A stretch of 64,000 bases of DNA from Microbacterium lushaniae. GTDB taxonomy: Bacteria; Actinomycetota; Actinomycetes; Actinomycetales; Microbacteriaceae. A model generated the notes under the pieces. It worked only from the letters and a program-made list of their open reading frames with translations. It was not told the origin of the DNA and did not search any database. A program made the translations under genes and the position numbers. Positions 8,098-17,303 of the stretch are shown in pieces. Location of the stretch: contig NZ_CP044232.1 of the NCBI RefSeq assembly GCF_008727775.1, positions 2,790,001-2,854,000 of the forward strand, read 5' to 3'. Within the stretch, counting starts at the first letter, position 1. Every line of letters begins with the position of its first letter.

Positions 8098-8751
8098 GTG
8101 ACCCCCGAACTCGCCGCCCGGATCGTCGCGGATTCCCGTGACCGCGTGGCGTGGATCCGGGCCCGCTCCCGGGGTATCACCGCGACCGACGTGGCCTCGC
8201 TCACCAGCGAGCGCGCGATCGCGAAGGCAGCGGATCAGAAGCTGGGCGGCGGATCGCGGTTCTCCGGAAATGCCTACACGGCGCACGGGCGGCTCCGCGA
8301 GCCCGAGATCGCCGCGTGGGTCGCTGCCACCCACGGCATCCAGCCCTCCTCCGCGCTGTTCCACGCGGTCGTGGAGAAGCGGCACCTGGCGACCCCCGAC
8401 GGGGTGGGGGTGGATGCGGCGGGCCGCGTCGTGCTCGCCGAGATCAAGACGACGAACAAGGCCTGGCGCAGCATCCCGCGCCCCTATCTGCGGCAGGTGT
8501 GGTGGCAGCAGCACGTCCTGGGCGCGGAGCGGACACTCGTCACGTGGGAGGTGCACGACGGGTTCGTGCCGGTGGACGACGAGCCGCGCTGCCAGTGGGT
8601 CGACCGCGACCAGCGTGAGATCGATGCACTCGTGGGGCTGGCCACGGCCCTCATCGACGAACTGCACCGACGGACGATGCGCGCTCGCCAGGGCGCCGCG
8701 CCCGCACCGCCGCCCCGAGAGGCGTTCCGCGCGCTCGCGCTGGCGGAATGA
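8098..8751 (+). CDS. YqaJ-like viral recombinase/exonuclease family protein
   Basis: A 217-residue protein with the features of the YqaJ/lambda-exonuclease fold. The early GITATDVASL segment is followed by GRLREPEIAAWV (helix with the first acidic residue). The catalytic core is TPDGVGVD ... AEIKTTNKAW, giving the D ... E-x-K signature of metal-dependent nucleases, and a Q-x(3)-LGAERT region follows. It would degrade or process DNA ends in the cytoplasm. It stands alone, without recombinase or phage genes nearby, as is common for actinobacterial chromosomal copies. The start is the GTG at 8098. Confidence 0.82.
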   Translation: MTPELAARIVADSRDRVAWIRARSRGITATDVASLTSERAIAKAADQKLGGGSRFSGNAYTAHGRLREPEIAAWVAATHGIQPSSALFHAVVEKRHLATPDGVGVDAAGRVVLAEIKTTNKAWRSIPRPYLRQVWWQQHVLGAERTLVTWEVHDGFVPVDDEPRCQWVDRDQREIDALVGLATALIDELHRRTMRARQGAAPAPPPREAFRALALAE

Positions 8752-8758
8752 GGAGTCG

Positions 8759-8801
8759 TTGACGTAAGTCAAGCAACCGGCGTATCGTTGACGTAGCTCA
8801 A
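8759..8801. promoter_or_regulatory. Twin palindromes, probable MarR operators upstream of MFS gene
   Basis: TTGACGTAAGTCAA (8759-8772) is a palindrome with TTGAC/GTCAA arms. TTGACGTAGCTCAA (8788-8801) is a close copy centred 29 bases further on, about three helical turns. They lie just upstream of the MFS exporter, whose partner gene encodes a MarR regulator. Both sites carry a TTGACG that could also serve as a -35 element, so binding would block the promoter. Confidence 0.65.
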
Positions 8802-8850
8802 CTATCGCGCCGATGTCGTCGCGGAACCGTCTCCCGCACGAAAGGGCCCC

Positions 8851-10542
8851 ATGGCTCTCGATTCCTCCACCACGCCCGCCCGGCGCCGCGTCCTGCCCGC
8901 CCTGCTCGGGCTCCTCATGGGCATGTTCGTGTCGATGCTGGCTTCGACCGTCGTGTCCACCTCGCTCCCCGTGATCGTCCACGATCTCAACGGCGATCAG
9001 GCCGTGTACACGTGGGTCGTCACCTCGACGCTGCTGACGACCGCCATCTCGACGCCCATCTGGGGCAAGCTCGCCGACCTGTTCAACCGCAAGCTGCTCA
9101 TCCAGATCGCGATCACGCTGTTCGTCCTCGCCACTGCCGCCGCCGGGTTCTCGCAGAACCCCGAGACCCTGATCACGTTCCGCGCGATCCAGGGCGTGGG
9201 CACGGGCGGCCTGGCCGCCCTCAGCCAGGTCATCATGGCCGACATCATCAGCCCGCGCGAGCGGGGTCGCTACATGGGTCTGTTCGGGGCCGTGATGGCC
9301 GTCGCCACGGTGGGCGGACCGCTCTTGGGCGGCCTCATCACCGACGCGTTCGGATGGCGGTGGAACTTCTTCGTCGCCCTGCCCTTCGCCGTGGCCGCTC
9401 TGATCATCCAGCAGCGCACGCTGCACCTGCCGAAGCATCCGCCCCGCAAGGTCCGCATCGACTACCTGGGCATCGTGTTCCTGGCCACAGCCGTCTCCCT
9501 CCTGCTGATCTGGATCACCAACGCCGGCCAGACCTTCGAGTGGGCCAGCACCGAGACCGCCCTCATGGTGGGTGGTGCCACGCTGGCGACGGTGCTGTTC
9601 ATCGTCACCGAGCTGAAGGTGCCCGAGCCCCTCGTGCCGCTGAATCTCTTCCGCGACGCGACGTTCACCCTCTCGGTGGTGGCGTCGATCGCGACGGGCC
9701 TGGCCATGTTCGGCACGTCGGTGTACCTCAGCCAGTACATGCAGCTCGCCCGTGGCGCCTCGCCGACCGAGGCCGGGCTCCTCACGATCCCGATGATCGC
9801 GGGCCTGCTGATCGCCTCGATCGTCGTGGGCGCGCTCATCACCCGCTACGGGCGCTGGAAGGCCTACCTCGTCCTGGGCGCCGTGCTGCTGATCGCCGGC
9901 TCGTTCCTGCTGTCGACCATCCGCTACGACACCTCGCTCGTGCTCGTCGGCGTCTACATGTTCCTCCTGGGTGCCGGTGTCGGCATGACGATGCAGAACC
10001 TGGTCCTGATCGTCCAGAACACCGCCGACCCTGCCACCCTCGGCACCTCGAGCGCGGCAGTGGCGTTCTTCCGCAGCCTCGGCGGCACGGTCGGCGTCTC
10101 GGTGATGGGCGCGACGGTGGCCGCATCCGTGACCTCGCTGCTGGCGAGCCGGCAGGCCGAGCTGGCGACGGCCATCGCCGGGCTCGGACCGGCGGGGGCG
10201 AGTGTGGCCGATCAGCTGCAGTCCGGCTCGCTTCCCCAGGTGTCGGCCCTTCCCGAGGCGGTGCGCGTGATCTTCGAACAGGTCTACGCCACCTCCATCG
10301 CGCAGGCGTTCCTCATCGCCGTCCCCCTTGCGGTGATCAGCCTCCTCGCCATCGTCTTCCTGCCGAACCACCCGCTCACGCGGATGACCACCGCCGAGCG
10401 CCTCGCCGCCGGCGAGGCCGACCTGGCCACGGTGTCCACCGCCGAAGGCATGGCCGCGCTGAGCGCCACCGGCTCCGTCGAGGCCGTGCAGGACGGTGGG
10501 CCGCGGCGCTCGGGCCGGCCGGATACGCGGAAGAATGACTGA
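8851..10542 (+). CDS. MFS multidrug exporter, DHA2 family (14 TM)
   Basis: A 563-residue membrane protein of the drug:H+ antiporter-2 type. About 14 membrane segments begin with LLGLLMGMFVSMLASTVVST. Motif A-like GKLADLFNRK follows the second segment, and motif C-like AVATVGGPLLGG lies in the fifth. A soluble C-terminal tail of about 50 residues follows. Such pumps exchange protons for drugs, dyes or toxic metabolites across the cytoplasmic membrane. The stop overlaps the MarR gene by eight bases, and twin palindromes lie upstream, so drug-responsive autoregulation of both genes is likely. The substrate is unknown. Confidence 0.92.
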   Translation: MALDSSTTPARRRVLPALLGLLMGMFVSMLASTVVSTSLPVIVHDLNGDQAVYTWVVTSTLLTTAISTPIWGKLADLFNRKLLIQIAITLFVLATAAAGFSQNPETLITFRAIQGVGTGGLAALSQVIMADIISPRERGRYMGLFGAVMAVATVGGPLLGGLITDAFGWRWNFFVALPFAVAALIIQQRTLHLPKHPPRKVRIDYLGIVFLATAVSLLLIWITNAGQTFEWASTETALMVGGATLATVLFIVTELKVPEPLVPLNLFRDATFTLSVVASIATGLAMFGTSVYLSQYMQLARGASPTEAGLLTIPMIAGLLIASIVVGALITRYGRWKAYLVLGAVLLIAGSFLLSTIRYDTSLVLVGVYMFLLGAGVGMTMQNLVLIVQNTADPATLGTSSAAVAFFRSLGGTVGVSVMGATVAASVTSLLASRQAELATAIAGLGPAGASVADQLQSGSLPQVSALPEAVRVIFEQVYATSIAQAFLIAVPLAVISLLAIVFLPNHPLTRMTTAERLAAGEADLATVSTAEGMAALSATGSVEAVQDGGPRRSGRPDTRKND

Positions 10543-11032
10543 CGTGACCCCGGATGCCGACCCTGCCCGCGCCGCCGACGGCGACGAGCGCACGGACGCG
10601 ATCAACGCGCTGGAGGGATCGTTCTCGGAACTCGTGACGGTGTTCCGCCGGCTCCTCGCCGAGGCGGCGGACACGGCGAGCCCCGGGATGCTGCCGGGGA
10701 CGTTCAAGGTGCTCTCCGCGGTGAATCGCCTCGGGCCGGTCACCCTGTCGGCCCTTGCCGAGCGCCTGACCGCCGACAAGGGCCTCACCAGTCGCAGCGT
10801 CAGTGAGCTCGAGGGGCTCGGCTTCGTCGTTCGCACACCCGACCCGCTGGACCGCCGCTCGCGTCTGATCGCGGTCACGCCGCTGGGCACCGAGCGGCTC
10901 GCCGCCGCGCGCACCCCCCACAGCGGCCGGCTGACCGCGGCTCTCGCGGACTGGTCGGTGGAGGACATCCGCCACGCCGCCGTGCTGCTGTCGGCCCTGG
11001 CGACAGGCCGGGCACCCGGCGATGCGCGGTAG
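10535..11032 (+). CDS. MarR-family transcriptional regulator
   Basis: A 165-residue winged-helix regulator. Recognisable MarR parts are VTLSALAERLTADKGLTSR (helix-turn-helix), then VRTPDPLDRRSRLIAVTPLG (wing with the DxRxxR pattern). The gene starts inside the last codons of the MFS exporter (ATG at 10535; a GTG at 10544 is the alternative) and so is cotranscribed and translationally coupled. It most likely represses the exporter by binding the two TTGAC palindromes at 8759-8801 and is released by a ligand. Confidence 0.9.
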   Translation: MTDVTPDADPARAADGDERTDAINALEGSFSELVTVFRRLLAEAADTASPGMLPGTFKVLSAVNRLGPVTLSALAERLTADKGLTSRSVSELEGLGFVVRTPDPLDRRSRLIAVTPLGTERLAAARTPHSGRLTAALADWSVEDIRHAAVLLSALATGRAPGDAR

Positions 11033-11155
11033 CGAGCTCGGGAGCTTCTCCGGGCAGTGACCGCCGCGTAACACCGGCGAGACATTGCTCGGCTTGACTG
11101 GACATCGTCCCAGTCACCTGTGCTGCCGACGCCGACCGCACGGAAGGAGCGACGG

Positions 11156-12190
11156 ATGAGATTCCGCCCGCTGCGCCCCGAGCCCGCTCCCACGGGCACC
11201 GTCCTCACCCCGCCAGCCGCGCCTCCGGCGAGGATGCGGGCCCAGGTGCTGGACGCCGTGGGCGACACCGCCGTGCTGCGCCCGGCCGAGGTCGAGGTCC
11301 CCGCCCCGGCGCTCAGCGAAGTGCTCGTGCGTGTCGTGGCTGCCGGCGTCAACCAGATCGACGCCAAGACCCGGACCGGCGCCGGGGTGTCGGGACAGAT
11401 CTGCCACTACCCCGCGACGCTCGGGTACGACTTCAGCGGTGTCGTGGTGAAGGCCCCCTTCGAGGCCTACCCCTTCCCGCCCGGCACCGAGGTCTTCGGG
11501 ATGTCCGCCTTCCCCCGGAGCCCGGGAAGCTACGCCGAGTACGTCGTGGCCCCGGCGCTGTCCATCGCCCGCAAGCCCGCGTCGCTCTCGCACGTCGAGG
11601 CGGCCGGGGTGCCCCTGGCCGCGCTGACGGCGTGGGGCATCGTGGTGGAGACCGCGCTGGCGCATGAGGGGCAGCGCATCCTCATCCACGCCGGCAGCGG
11701 CGGGGTCGGTCACTTCGCCGTCCAGTTCGCCGCGTACTTCGGCGCCCATGTCATCGCGACCGGCTCCGCCCGCAATGCCCACTGGCTGCGGGATCTGGGT
11801 GCCGCGGTCGTGGTGGACCATTCGACGCAGCGCTTCGAGGAGGTCGCCACCGAGGTCGACGTCGTGATCGACCTCGTCGGCAACGACTCCGCGCAGACAG
11901 GAACGCGATCGCTCGCCGTCCTGCGCCCCGGCGGCCTGCTGATCGAGGTGCCCCGCGGCACATGGCCGGGTTTCACCGAGGATGCGGCGGCGGCCGGTGT
12001 CCGCGCGACCGGCTACACCGTCATCCCCGACGGCGGGGTGCTCGCCACGATCGCGCGCCTGCTCGACTCCGGCGCCGTGCAGGTGTACATCGACCGCGTC
12101 TTCGATCTGGCCGATGCGGCCGACGCCCACGCCGAGCTCGAGCGCGGCCACGCGCGCGGGAAGGTCGTCCTGCGCGTCAGCGACGACTAG
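11156..12190 (+). CDS. Quinone oxidoreductase-like MDR dehydrogenase
   Basis: A 344-residue medium-chain dehydrogenase/reductase. The N-terminal GroES-like part includes VLVRVVAAGVNQIDAKTR and GYDFSGVV. The Rossmann part has HAGSGGVGHFAVQFAAYFGA, the NADPH-binding signature of the zinc-free quinone oxidoreductase branch, with no structural zinc cysteines. It probably reduces quinones or enones with NADPH in the cytoplasm. The start is the ATG at 11156, eight bases behind AAGGAG. It is monocistronic and convergent with the catabolic operon to its right, separated by only nine bases with no visible terminator. A TTGACT and a partial palindrome lie at about 11091-11117, but no confident promoter was assigned. 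Confidence 0.87.
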   Translation: MRFRPLRPEPAPTGTVLTPPAAPPARMRAQVLDAVGDTAVLRPAEVEVPAPALSEVLVRVVAAGVNQIDAKTRTGAGVSGQICHYPATLGYDFSGVVVKAPFEAYPFPPGTEVFGMSAFPRSPGSYAEYVVAPALSIARKPASLSHVEAAGVPLAALTAWGIVVETALAHEGQRILIHAGSGGVGHFAVQFAAYFGAHVIATGSARNAHWLRDLGAAVVVDHSTQRFEEVATEVDVVIDLVGNDSAQTGTRSLAVLRPGGLLIEVPRGTWPGFTEDAAAAGVRATGYTVIPDGGVLATIARLLDSGAVQVYIDRVFDLADAADAHAELERGHARGKVVLRVSDD

Positions 12191-12199
12191 GCGCGCGGC

Positions 12200-14125
12200 T
12201 CAGATCACGCGGTCGTTTCCGCCGTCCACGCTCACGTGGGCGCCGGTGGTCGCCGGGAACGACGTGCACAGGGCGACCACGGCCTCGGCGACAGTGGCGC
12301 TGCGCACCTCGATCCCGAGCAGGTTGCGGGTGCGGTACTCCGCCACCGTGAGACCGTAATGGGCAGCGCGGGCCTCGAGCAGTTCGGGGGTCCAGATGGC
12401 CGTGTCGAACACGGCGTCCGGCTCGACCTGGTTCACGCGGATGCGGTCGGCCGCCCACTCCAGCGCGGCCACACGTGCCAGCTGCGCCGCCGCGGTCTTG
12501 CTGGCCGAATAGGCCGCCGCACCCGGACCGGGCGCCGCGACGTTCTTCGTCGAGACCAGCACGACGCGGCCACCCCGGGGCGAGCGCGCCAGCACGGGGT
12601 GCACGGCGCGCAGGAGCCGCATGGGAGCGGTGACGTTGACACGGAGGGCACGGTCCCACGCGTCGTCGGCCACCTCGGCGATCGCCTGGGAGGGCGGGAA
12701 GATGCCCGCGGCGATCACGACGATGTCAACCCCGCCGAACTCGCGCACGGCCGCGTCCACCGCCGTGTCGAGAACGGCGGGATCGCTCACGTCGCCGACG
12801 ATGCCGCGCCACGCGTCTGCGGAGCTGACCGATGTCACGGCGGCCGAGAGGTCGATGCCGACCACGGCCGCACCGTCGGCGATGAGCTGCTCGGCGACCG
12901 CACGGCCGATCCCGGACGCCGCCCCGGTCACGATGGCGACCTCACCGGTGAGCGGCCGGCGCGTGCGCCCCGCCAGTTTCGCCTGCTCCAGCGACCAGTA
13001 CTCGATGTCGAACGTGTCGGATTCGTCCAGCGAACGGTATCCGCCGAGGCGGTCGGCCGCGTCGATCACGTCCATCGTGTGGATCGCCACGTCGGCGGTG
13101 ACCTGCAGGTCCGTGACGGACTCCCCCGCGAAGAGACAGCCCAGCGCCGGATCGAAGACGACGCGCGGCGCCGGATCGAGTTCGGTGATCTCCGTCTCCG
13201 CCCGCGGGCGATGCCGCGCGACGTATTCGCGATAACGCGTGGCGTACGCGGCGACATCCCGGCCCACGAGCGGTTCCCGCTTGGTGTACAGCACGTGCTC
13301 GGGGGTCGCCGTTCCGCGGCCGGCGAGGGCTGCCACCTCCGGACGCCGCGCGAACCCGTCGGCACGACTGGATGCCGACTGCCGCACGAGCATCGGTCGC
13401 CCGGCCGCGCAGGAGAGGTCCTGACGCAAACCGGCGACCGCCTCCACGGCACCCGAGCGATCGACCACCGGCCCCGGATCACCCCAGGCCGACACACCGG
13501 CGGCGGCGGAGGCGCGGTCCACGAGATCGCGGTGCCGGGCCAGCGTCGCGTCCGGATCGTCGCCGAAGGTGAACAGTCCGTGGTTGCTGAGCACCACCGC
13601 ATCCACGCCCGAAACGTCCGTCCGGGCGACCAGGCGTGCGAGCCCGAACCCCGGCTTGACGTACGGCAGTACGAGCACCCGCTCGCCGAGCACATCGGTG
13701 ATGTCGGAGGCTGCGACGTCACGGTTGGTGAGCGCCACGATCGCGTCGGCGTGCGAGTGCAGGACGACGCGCCCGGGGAGGTAGGCGTGCAGGAGCGCTT
13801 CGATCGACGCGATGGGCGCCGATGCGTCGAGCGAGGCCTGGCGCAGTTCGTTCACCATGGCGGCGTCGTCCAGCTGCTCCAGCTGCAGCAGATCGTGCAG
13901 GCGCGCGCGGCGCAGGGGCGCGAAACCCGCCGCCTGGATCGTGCCGAGGTTCCAGCCGCTGCCCTTCACCAGGACGAGCTCGACCGGCTCACCGGTGACA
14001 TCGACGCCGGTGGTCTTGATCGAGGTGTTGCCACCGCCGTGCAGGACGTACGCGGGATCGGAGCCGAGGGCGCGACTGATCCGAACGATGTCGGCCAGGG
14101 CATCGGGAGACGGGGAGGCGCTCAC
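12200..14125 (-). CDS. Bifunctional class II aldolase / short-chain dehydrogenase (RhaD-like)
   Basis: A 641-residue fusion. Residues 1 to about 370 are a class II (zinc) aldolase, with HGGGNTSIK near residue 29 and the zinc ligands HSH at 123-125. Residues about 393-641 are an NAD(P)-dependent short-chain dehydrogenase, with TGAASGIG at 400-407 and the catalytic YSASK at 539-543. This layout is that of the rhamnulose-1-phosphate aldolase/alcohol dehydrogenase fusions. It could cleave a ketose phosphate to DHAP and an aldehyde and then oxidise or reduce one product. The start is the GTG at 14125 behind GGGAGG, overlapping the kinase stop (GTGA). It is last in the eight-gene operon, whose other enzymes are a kinase, a GlpD-like flavoprotein and an LsrF-like aldolase. 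True rhamnose genes (isomerase, rhamnulokinase type) are not present, so the substrate is open. Confidence 0.85.
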   Translation of the reverse strand: MSASPSPDALADIVRISRALGSDPAYVLHGGGNTSIKTTGVDVTGEPVELVLVKGSGWNLGTIQAAGFAPLRRARLHDLLQLEQLDDAAMVNELRQASLDASAPIASIEALLHAYLPGRVVLHSHADAIVALTNRDVAASDITDVLGERVLVLPYVKPGFGLARLVARTDVSGVDAVVLSNHGLFTFGDDPDATLARHRDLVDRASAAAGVSAWGDPGPVVDRSGAVEAVAGLRQDLSCAAGRPMLVRQSASSRADGFARRPEVAALAGRGTATPEHVLYTKREPLVGRDVAAYATRYREYVARHRPRAETEITELDPAPRVVFDPALGCLFAGESVTDLQVTADVAIHTMDVIDAADRLGGYRSLDESDTFDIEYWSLEQAKLAGRTRRPLTGEVAIVTGAASGIGRAVAEQLIADGAAVVGIDLSAAVTSVSSADAWRGIVGDVSDPAVLDTAVDAAVREFGGVDIVVIAAGIFPPSQAIAEVADDAWDRALRVNVTAPMRLLRAVHPVLARSPRGGRVVLVSTKNVAAPGPGAAAYSASKTAAAQLARVAALEWAADRIRVNQVEPDAVFDTAIWTPELLEARAAHYGLTVAEYRTRNLLGIEVRSATVAEAVVALCTSFPATTGAHVSVDGGNDRVI

Positions 14126-15612
14126 GCCGTCGCCTCCCATACCGCCTTCATGGCGTCGAGGGCGCGGTCGAACGTCACGGCCTGCCGCGCGTAGTCCGCG
14201 GCGCACTCGCCCGGCTCGACCACGAGCCGCGGATCCGGGTCCGCGTGCCACGACGCGGTGTCCATGCCGACGCCCCGCGCGGCGAGCCACGCGACGCCAC
14301 GGGCACCCAGTTCCGTCCCCAGCTGACGCCGCATGGGGTGACCGACGATGTCGGCGAACATCTGCGCCCACAGGGGGTTCTTCGCCCCGCCTCCGGCGAG
14401 CGTCCACGGCCCGGCGGAGACCTCCGCCCCACTGGAGCGGACCTTCCCGAGTTGCACGCGGTGGTACTGCGTGATGCCTTCGGCCACGGCGCGGGCGACG
14501 TGCGGATAACCGTGGTTCCCCTTGACGCCGAGGAAGGTGCCCGAGGCGCCGAGATGCTCGGGGGCGCCATGGATGAAGGGGAGGAACAGCAGGCCGTCGG
14601 CCAGCGGCGGCGCGCTCTGCCCCGCGGTCAGCAGGTCTCGTGGCGTGACGGGGATCGTCGCTCGCGCGCCGAGGAGGCCGGCAGCCCACTCGATGCTGGC
14701 CGCAGACGTCGGCGCCACCTCCATGGCGAGCATGGCGGACGGATCGGGCAGCAGCGCGTTGATCGTGACGCGCGGCGGATCCGTGTCGGCCGGCACCACG
14801 ACGCCGTTGATGGCCCATGTGCCGACGATCACCGTGACATCGCCCAGAGCGGTCGCACCGGCGCCCAACGGGCTGGCGACGCAGTCCATGCAACCGGCGA
14901 CGACCGGGGTCCCCACCGGCAGCCCCGTCCGCGCGGCCGCGTCGGCGGTCACACCGCCGACCTTTTCGTCGGAGCTGCGCAGCGGGGGGAACAGCCGGGA
15001 CGTGTCGGCGGGAAGGCCCAGCAGGTCCAGCACCGCGGGCTCGTAGTCCCGGGTGGCGAGGTTCACCAGGCCGCACCCGGACGAGTCCGACAGGTCGGCC
15101 TGCGCCACCCCGGCCAGGCACGCCGTTATCCAGTCCTTGCATGTGAGCGCCCAGCTCGCCCGTTGGAGGACGTCGGGTTCGTGCTCGAGCAGCCAGCGCA
15201 GCAGCACGCCCGGCTGGGCGGCCCACGGGATGGACCCCGTCACGCGGCGCACGCTCTCCACCTGCGCCGCGTCCAGGGACGCCACGATCGCCTCGGCGCG
15301 GTGGTCCGTCGACGCGATGGCGGCGCGCACCGGGCGCAGGTCCTCATCCACGAGGTACAGGCCGTTGCCGTGACCGGTGGCGGCGACCGCCGCGATCGTC
15401 CAGCCCTCTCGTGCCAGTTCGCCGGTGAGGTCGCGCAGCACGTCGGCGACGACGTCCCAGAGCGCATCCATGTCCACCTCCTGGCGCTCGCGCGAGACGG
15501 CGACGCGCGGGTTGGGGGCGGAGACGGTGCGGATCTCGTTGCCGGCCTCGTCGAAGGCCGCCGCCTTCGCCGAGGTCAGGCCGACGTCGATCCCGATGAC
15601 ACACGTGCTCAT
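14122..15612 (-). CDS. FGGY-family carbohydrate kinase (EryA/LyxK-like)
   Basis: A 496-residue cytoplasmic sugar or polyol kinase. The N-terminal ATPase loop IGIDVGLTSAKAAAFD is the first phosphate-binding segment. AATGHGNGLYLVDED and TCKDWITACLAG are typical of the xylulose/erythritol-kinase branch. The C-terminal domain has LAGGGAKNPLWAQMFADIVG, the second adenosine motif. By eye it is closer to erythritol or L-xylulose kinases than to LsrK or glycerol kinase. It is coupled by GTGA overlap to the aldolase/SDR gene, and the GlpD/EryB-like gene lies 22 bases upstream. A route in which a polyol is phosphorylated and then oxidised is the simplest reading, but the substrate is unproven. Confidence 0.88.
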   Translation of the reverse strand: MSTCVIGIDVGLTSAKAAAFDEAGNEIRTVSAPNPRVAVSRERQEVDMDALWDVVADVLRDLTGELAREGWTIAAVAATGHGNGLYLVDEDLRPVRAAIASTDHRAEAIVASLDAAQVESVRRVTGSIPWAAQPGVLLRWLLEHEPDVLQRASWALTCKDWITACLAGVAQADLSDSSGCGLVNLATRDYEPAVLDLLGLPADTSRLFPPLRSSDEKVGGVTADAAARTGLPVGTPVVAGCMDCVASPLGAGATALGDVTVIVGTWAINGVVVPADTDPPRVTINALLPDPSAMLAMEVAPTSAASIEWAAGLLGARATIPVTPRDLLTAGQSAPPLADGLLFLPFIHGAPEHLGASGTFLGVKGNHGYPHVARAVAEGITQYHRVQLGKVRSSGAEVSAGPWTLAGGGAKNPLWAQMFADIVGHPMRRQLGTELGARGVAWLAARGVGMDTASWHADPDPRLVVEPGECAADYARQAVTFDRALDAMKAVWEATA

Positions 15613-15634
15613 GATGCTGTCCGCTCTCCTCTGC

Positions 15635-17287
15635 TCACAGCGTCCGGTCGGCATCGGAGGCGCCCTGCAGTGCTCTCGGCACGAAGCGCCGAACCGATTC
15701 ACGGTAGCGCGCGACCTCCGCGTCGGCGTGTTCCTCGCTCCAGCCGGCATACGCCACCAGAACCGCCGCCGCCCGCGGTGCGCAGGACAGCCCCACATCG
15801 CTGTTCAGGGCGATCACGGTGCGCCGCAGCAGCACATCCTCCAACGTCACCGCGCCTTCTTCGCGCACCGCGTGGAGGATCTCGGCCGCGATCGCGCCCG
15901 TCTCCTCGTCGACGATCTCCGAGAGGGCCGGGTCTGTCGCGGCCAGCATCTCGATATCCCGCGCGAGGGTGCCGTACACGTCGGCCAGGCGGGCGGCGGT
16001 GCGCTCGGGCAGCGAGCTGCGCGCGACGAACGAGGCACGGAACTGCGCGACGTCTTCGGCGGGGGCGCCGGGGAAGCGCGCTTCGCGCGTCGGCGAAGCC
16101 TCGCGCGGGAGCCCCAGCTGCTTCTCGATCTTTCGCAGGGTCTGCTCGCCGAGTGCGCGATGCGTGGTGTACTTGCCGCCGATGATCGTCAGGAGCCCCG
16201 TGGAATCCCCGTCGTGAACGACGATCTCGCTGTCCCGGCTGACCGAGGAGGGGTCCGTCAGGTCGGCGACGTAGGGCAGCGGGCGCACACCCGAGTAGGA
16301 CCACAGCACGTGGTCGGGCGTGAGCCCCGCGTCGGGGATGATCGTGTTGACCGACGCCAGGAGGTAGGCCACCTCGTCCTGGTCGATCGCGATGTCCTCG
16401 ATCGAGCCGTCGTACGGCAGGTCGGTCGTGCCCAGCATGAAACGTCCGTCCCACCAGGGCAGGACGAACATGGGGCGACCGTCCTGCGGCGAGTCGAAGA
16501 AGACGCACGTGGCGGGAGCGCCAGGGAAAGCGTCCACCACGAGGTGGCTGCCCTTCGTGGGACCGATCCGGCGGGGGTGCGTGCCGGCGAGGGCGAGGAC
16601 CTCGTCCACCCAGGGGCCCGCGGAGTTCACCACGACGGGGGCGCGCAGTTCGCGCTCCTGCCCGCTCTCCCGGTCCTGGTAGACCACACCGGCGATCCGA
16701 CCGCCGTCACGCAGCAGCGCGGTGACGGGAGTGTGGGTGAGCACGGTTGCGCCGTTGCGCGACGCGTCGATCGCGAGTTCAGTGGCGAACCGCTCCGTCA
16801 CGGGCACGTGGGCGTCCTGGAACAGACCGCCCCACTTCACGCCGGCTTTCGCCACCGACGGCCACTCGCGACGGAGGCGGCCGCCGAAGACGATGCGGTT
16901 CAGCGGCAGGCGTTTACCGATCGCGAGCACGTCGTGCACGATGAGGCCGCACGACATCAGCCAGCCGGGCGTCTTGTTCCACTTCGCGAACGGGATCAGC
17001 ATCGGGTAGGGCAGCACGAGGTGCGGCGCCGTCTTCAGCAGGATGTTGCGCTCCCGGATCGACTCGAAGACCAGCGGGATCTCGAACCGGGGGAGGTACT
17101 TCAGTCCACCGTGGATGAGCCGCGTCGAGATCGCCGACGTCCTCGCGGCGATGTCGTCGCGGTCGATCATGACGACGTGGAGTCCCCGGGCGGCCGCTTC
17201 ACGCGTGATGGCGAGACCGTTGATCCCGGCGCCGATCACGACGACGTCAGCCGACTGGGGCGCGCTATGGGTGCGCAGAGTGGGCAT
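15635..17287 (-). CDS. FAD-dependent glycerol-3-phosphate dehydrogenase family protein (GlpD/EryB-like)
   Basis: A 550-residue flavoprotein. The N-terminal FAD-binding motif is VVVIGAGINGLAITREAAAR, followed by RTSAISTRLIHGGLKYLPRF, the GlpD signature. The middle holds LPWWDGRFMLGTTDLPYDG and IIGGKYTTHRALGEQ, both typical of the family. A C-terminal helical domain follows. The family oxidises polyol phosphates (glycerol-3-phosphate; erythritol-1-phosphate in EryB) at the membrane and passes electrons to quinones. Here it sits between an FGGY kinase and an LsrF-like aldolase rather than with glpF/glpK, so oxidation of a phosphorylated sugar alcohol other than glycerol is inferred. A long palindrome lies just upstream. 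Confidence 0.85.
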   Translation of the reverse strand: MPTLRTHSAPQSADVVVIGAGINGLAITREAAARGLHVVMIDRDDIAARTSAISTRLIHGGLKYLPRFEIPLVFESIRERNILLKTAPHLVLPYPMLIPFAKWNKTPGWLMSCGLIVHDVLAIGKRLPLNRIVFGGRLRREWPSVAKAGVKWGGLFQDAHVPVTERFATELAIDASRNGATVLTHTPVTALLRDGGRIAGVVYQDRESGQERELRAPVVVNSAGPWVDEVLALAGTHPRRIGPTKGSHLVVDAFPGAPATCVFFDSPQDGRPMFVLPWWDGRFMLGTTDLPYDGSIEDIAIDQDEVAYLLASVNTIIPDAGLTPDHVLWSYSGVRPLPYVADLTDPSSVSRDSEIVVHDGDSTGLLTIIGGKYTTHRALGEQTLRKIEKQLGLPREASPTREARFPGAPAEDVAQFRASFVARSSLPERTAARLADVYGTLARDIEMLAATDPALSEIVDEETGAIAAEILHAVREEGAVTLEDVLLRRTVIALNSDVGLSCAPRAAAVLVAYAGWSEEHADAEVARYRESVRRFVPRALQGASDADRTL

Positions 17288-17303
17288 GGGATTGTGTCCT
17301 TCG

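Noticed and set aside
8098..8751. Prophage remnant suggested by the YqaJ-like nuclease
   Set aside because: No integrase, recombinase or structural gene is nearby and base composition matches the surroundings.
7939..11367. A very long open frame on the minus strand opposite the nuclease, MFS and MarR genes
   Set aside because: It is a shadow of the plus-strand genes in GC-rich DNA. Its composition is Arg/Gly/His-rich, no domain is visible, and the plus-strand proteins have clear families.
15635..17287. Calling the flavoprotein glpD of glycerol metabolism
   Set aside because: No glycerol facilitator or typical glycerol kinase is nearby, and the operon context points to another phosphorylated polyol.
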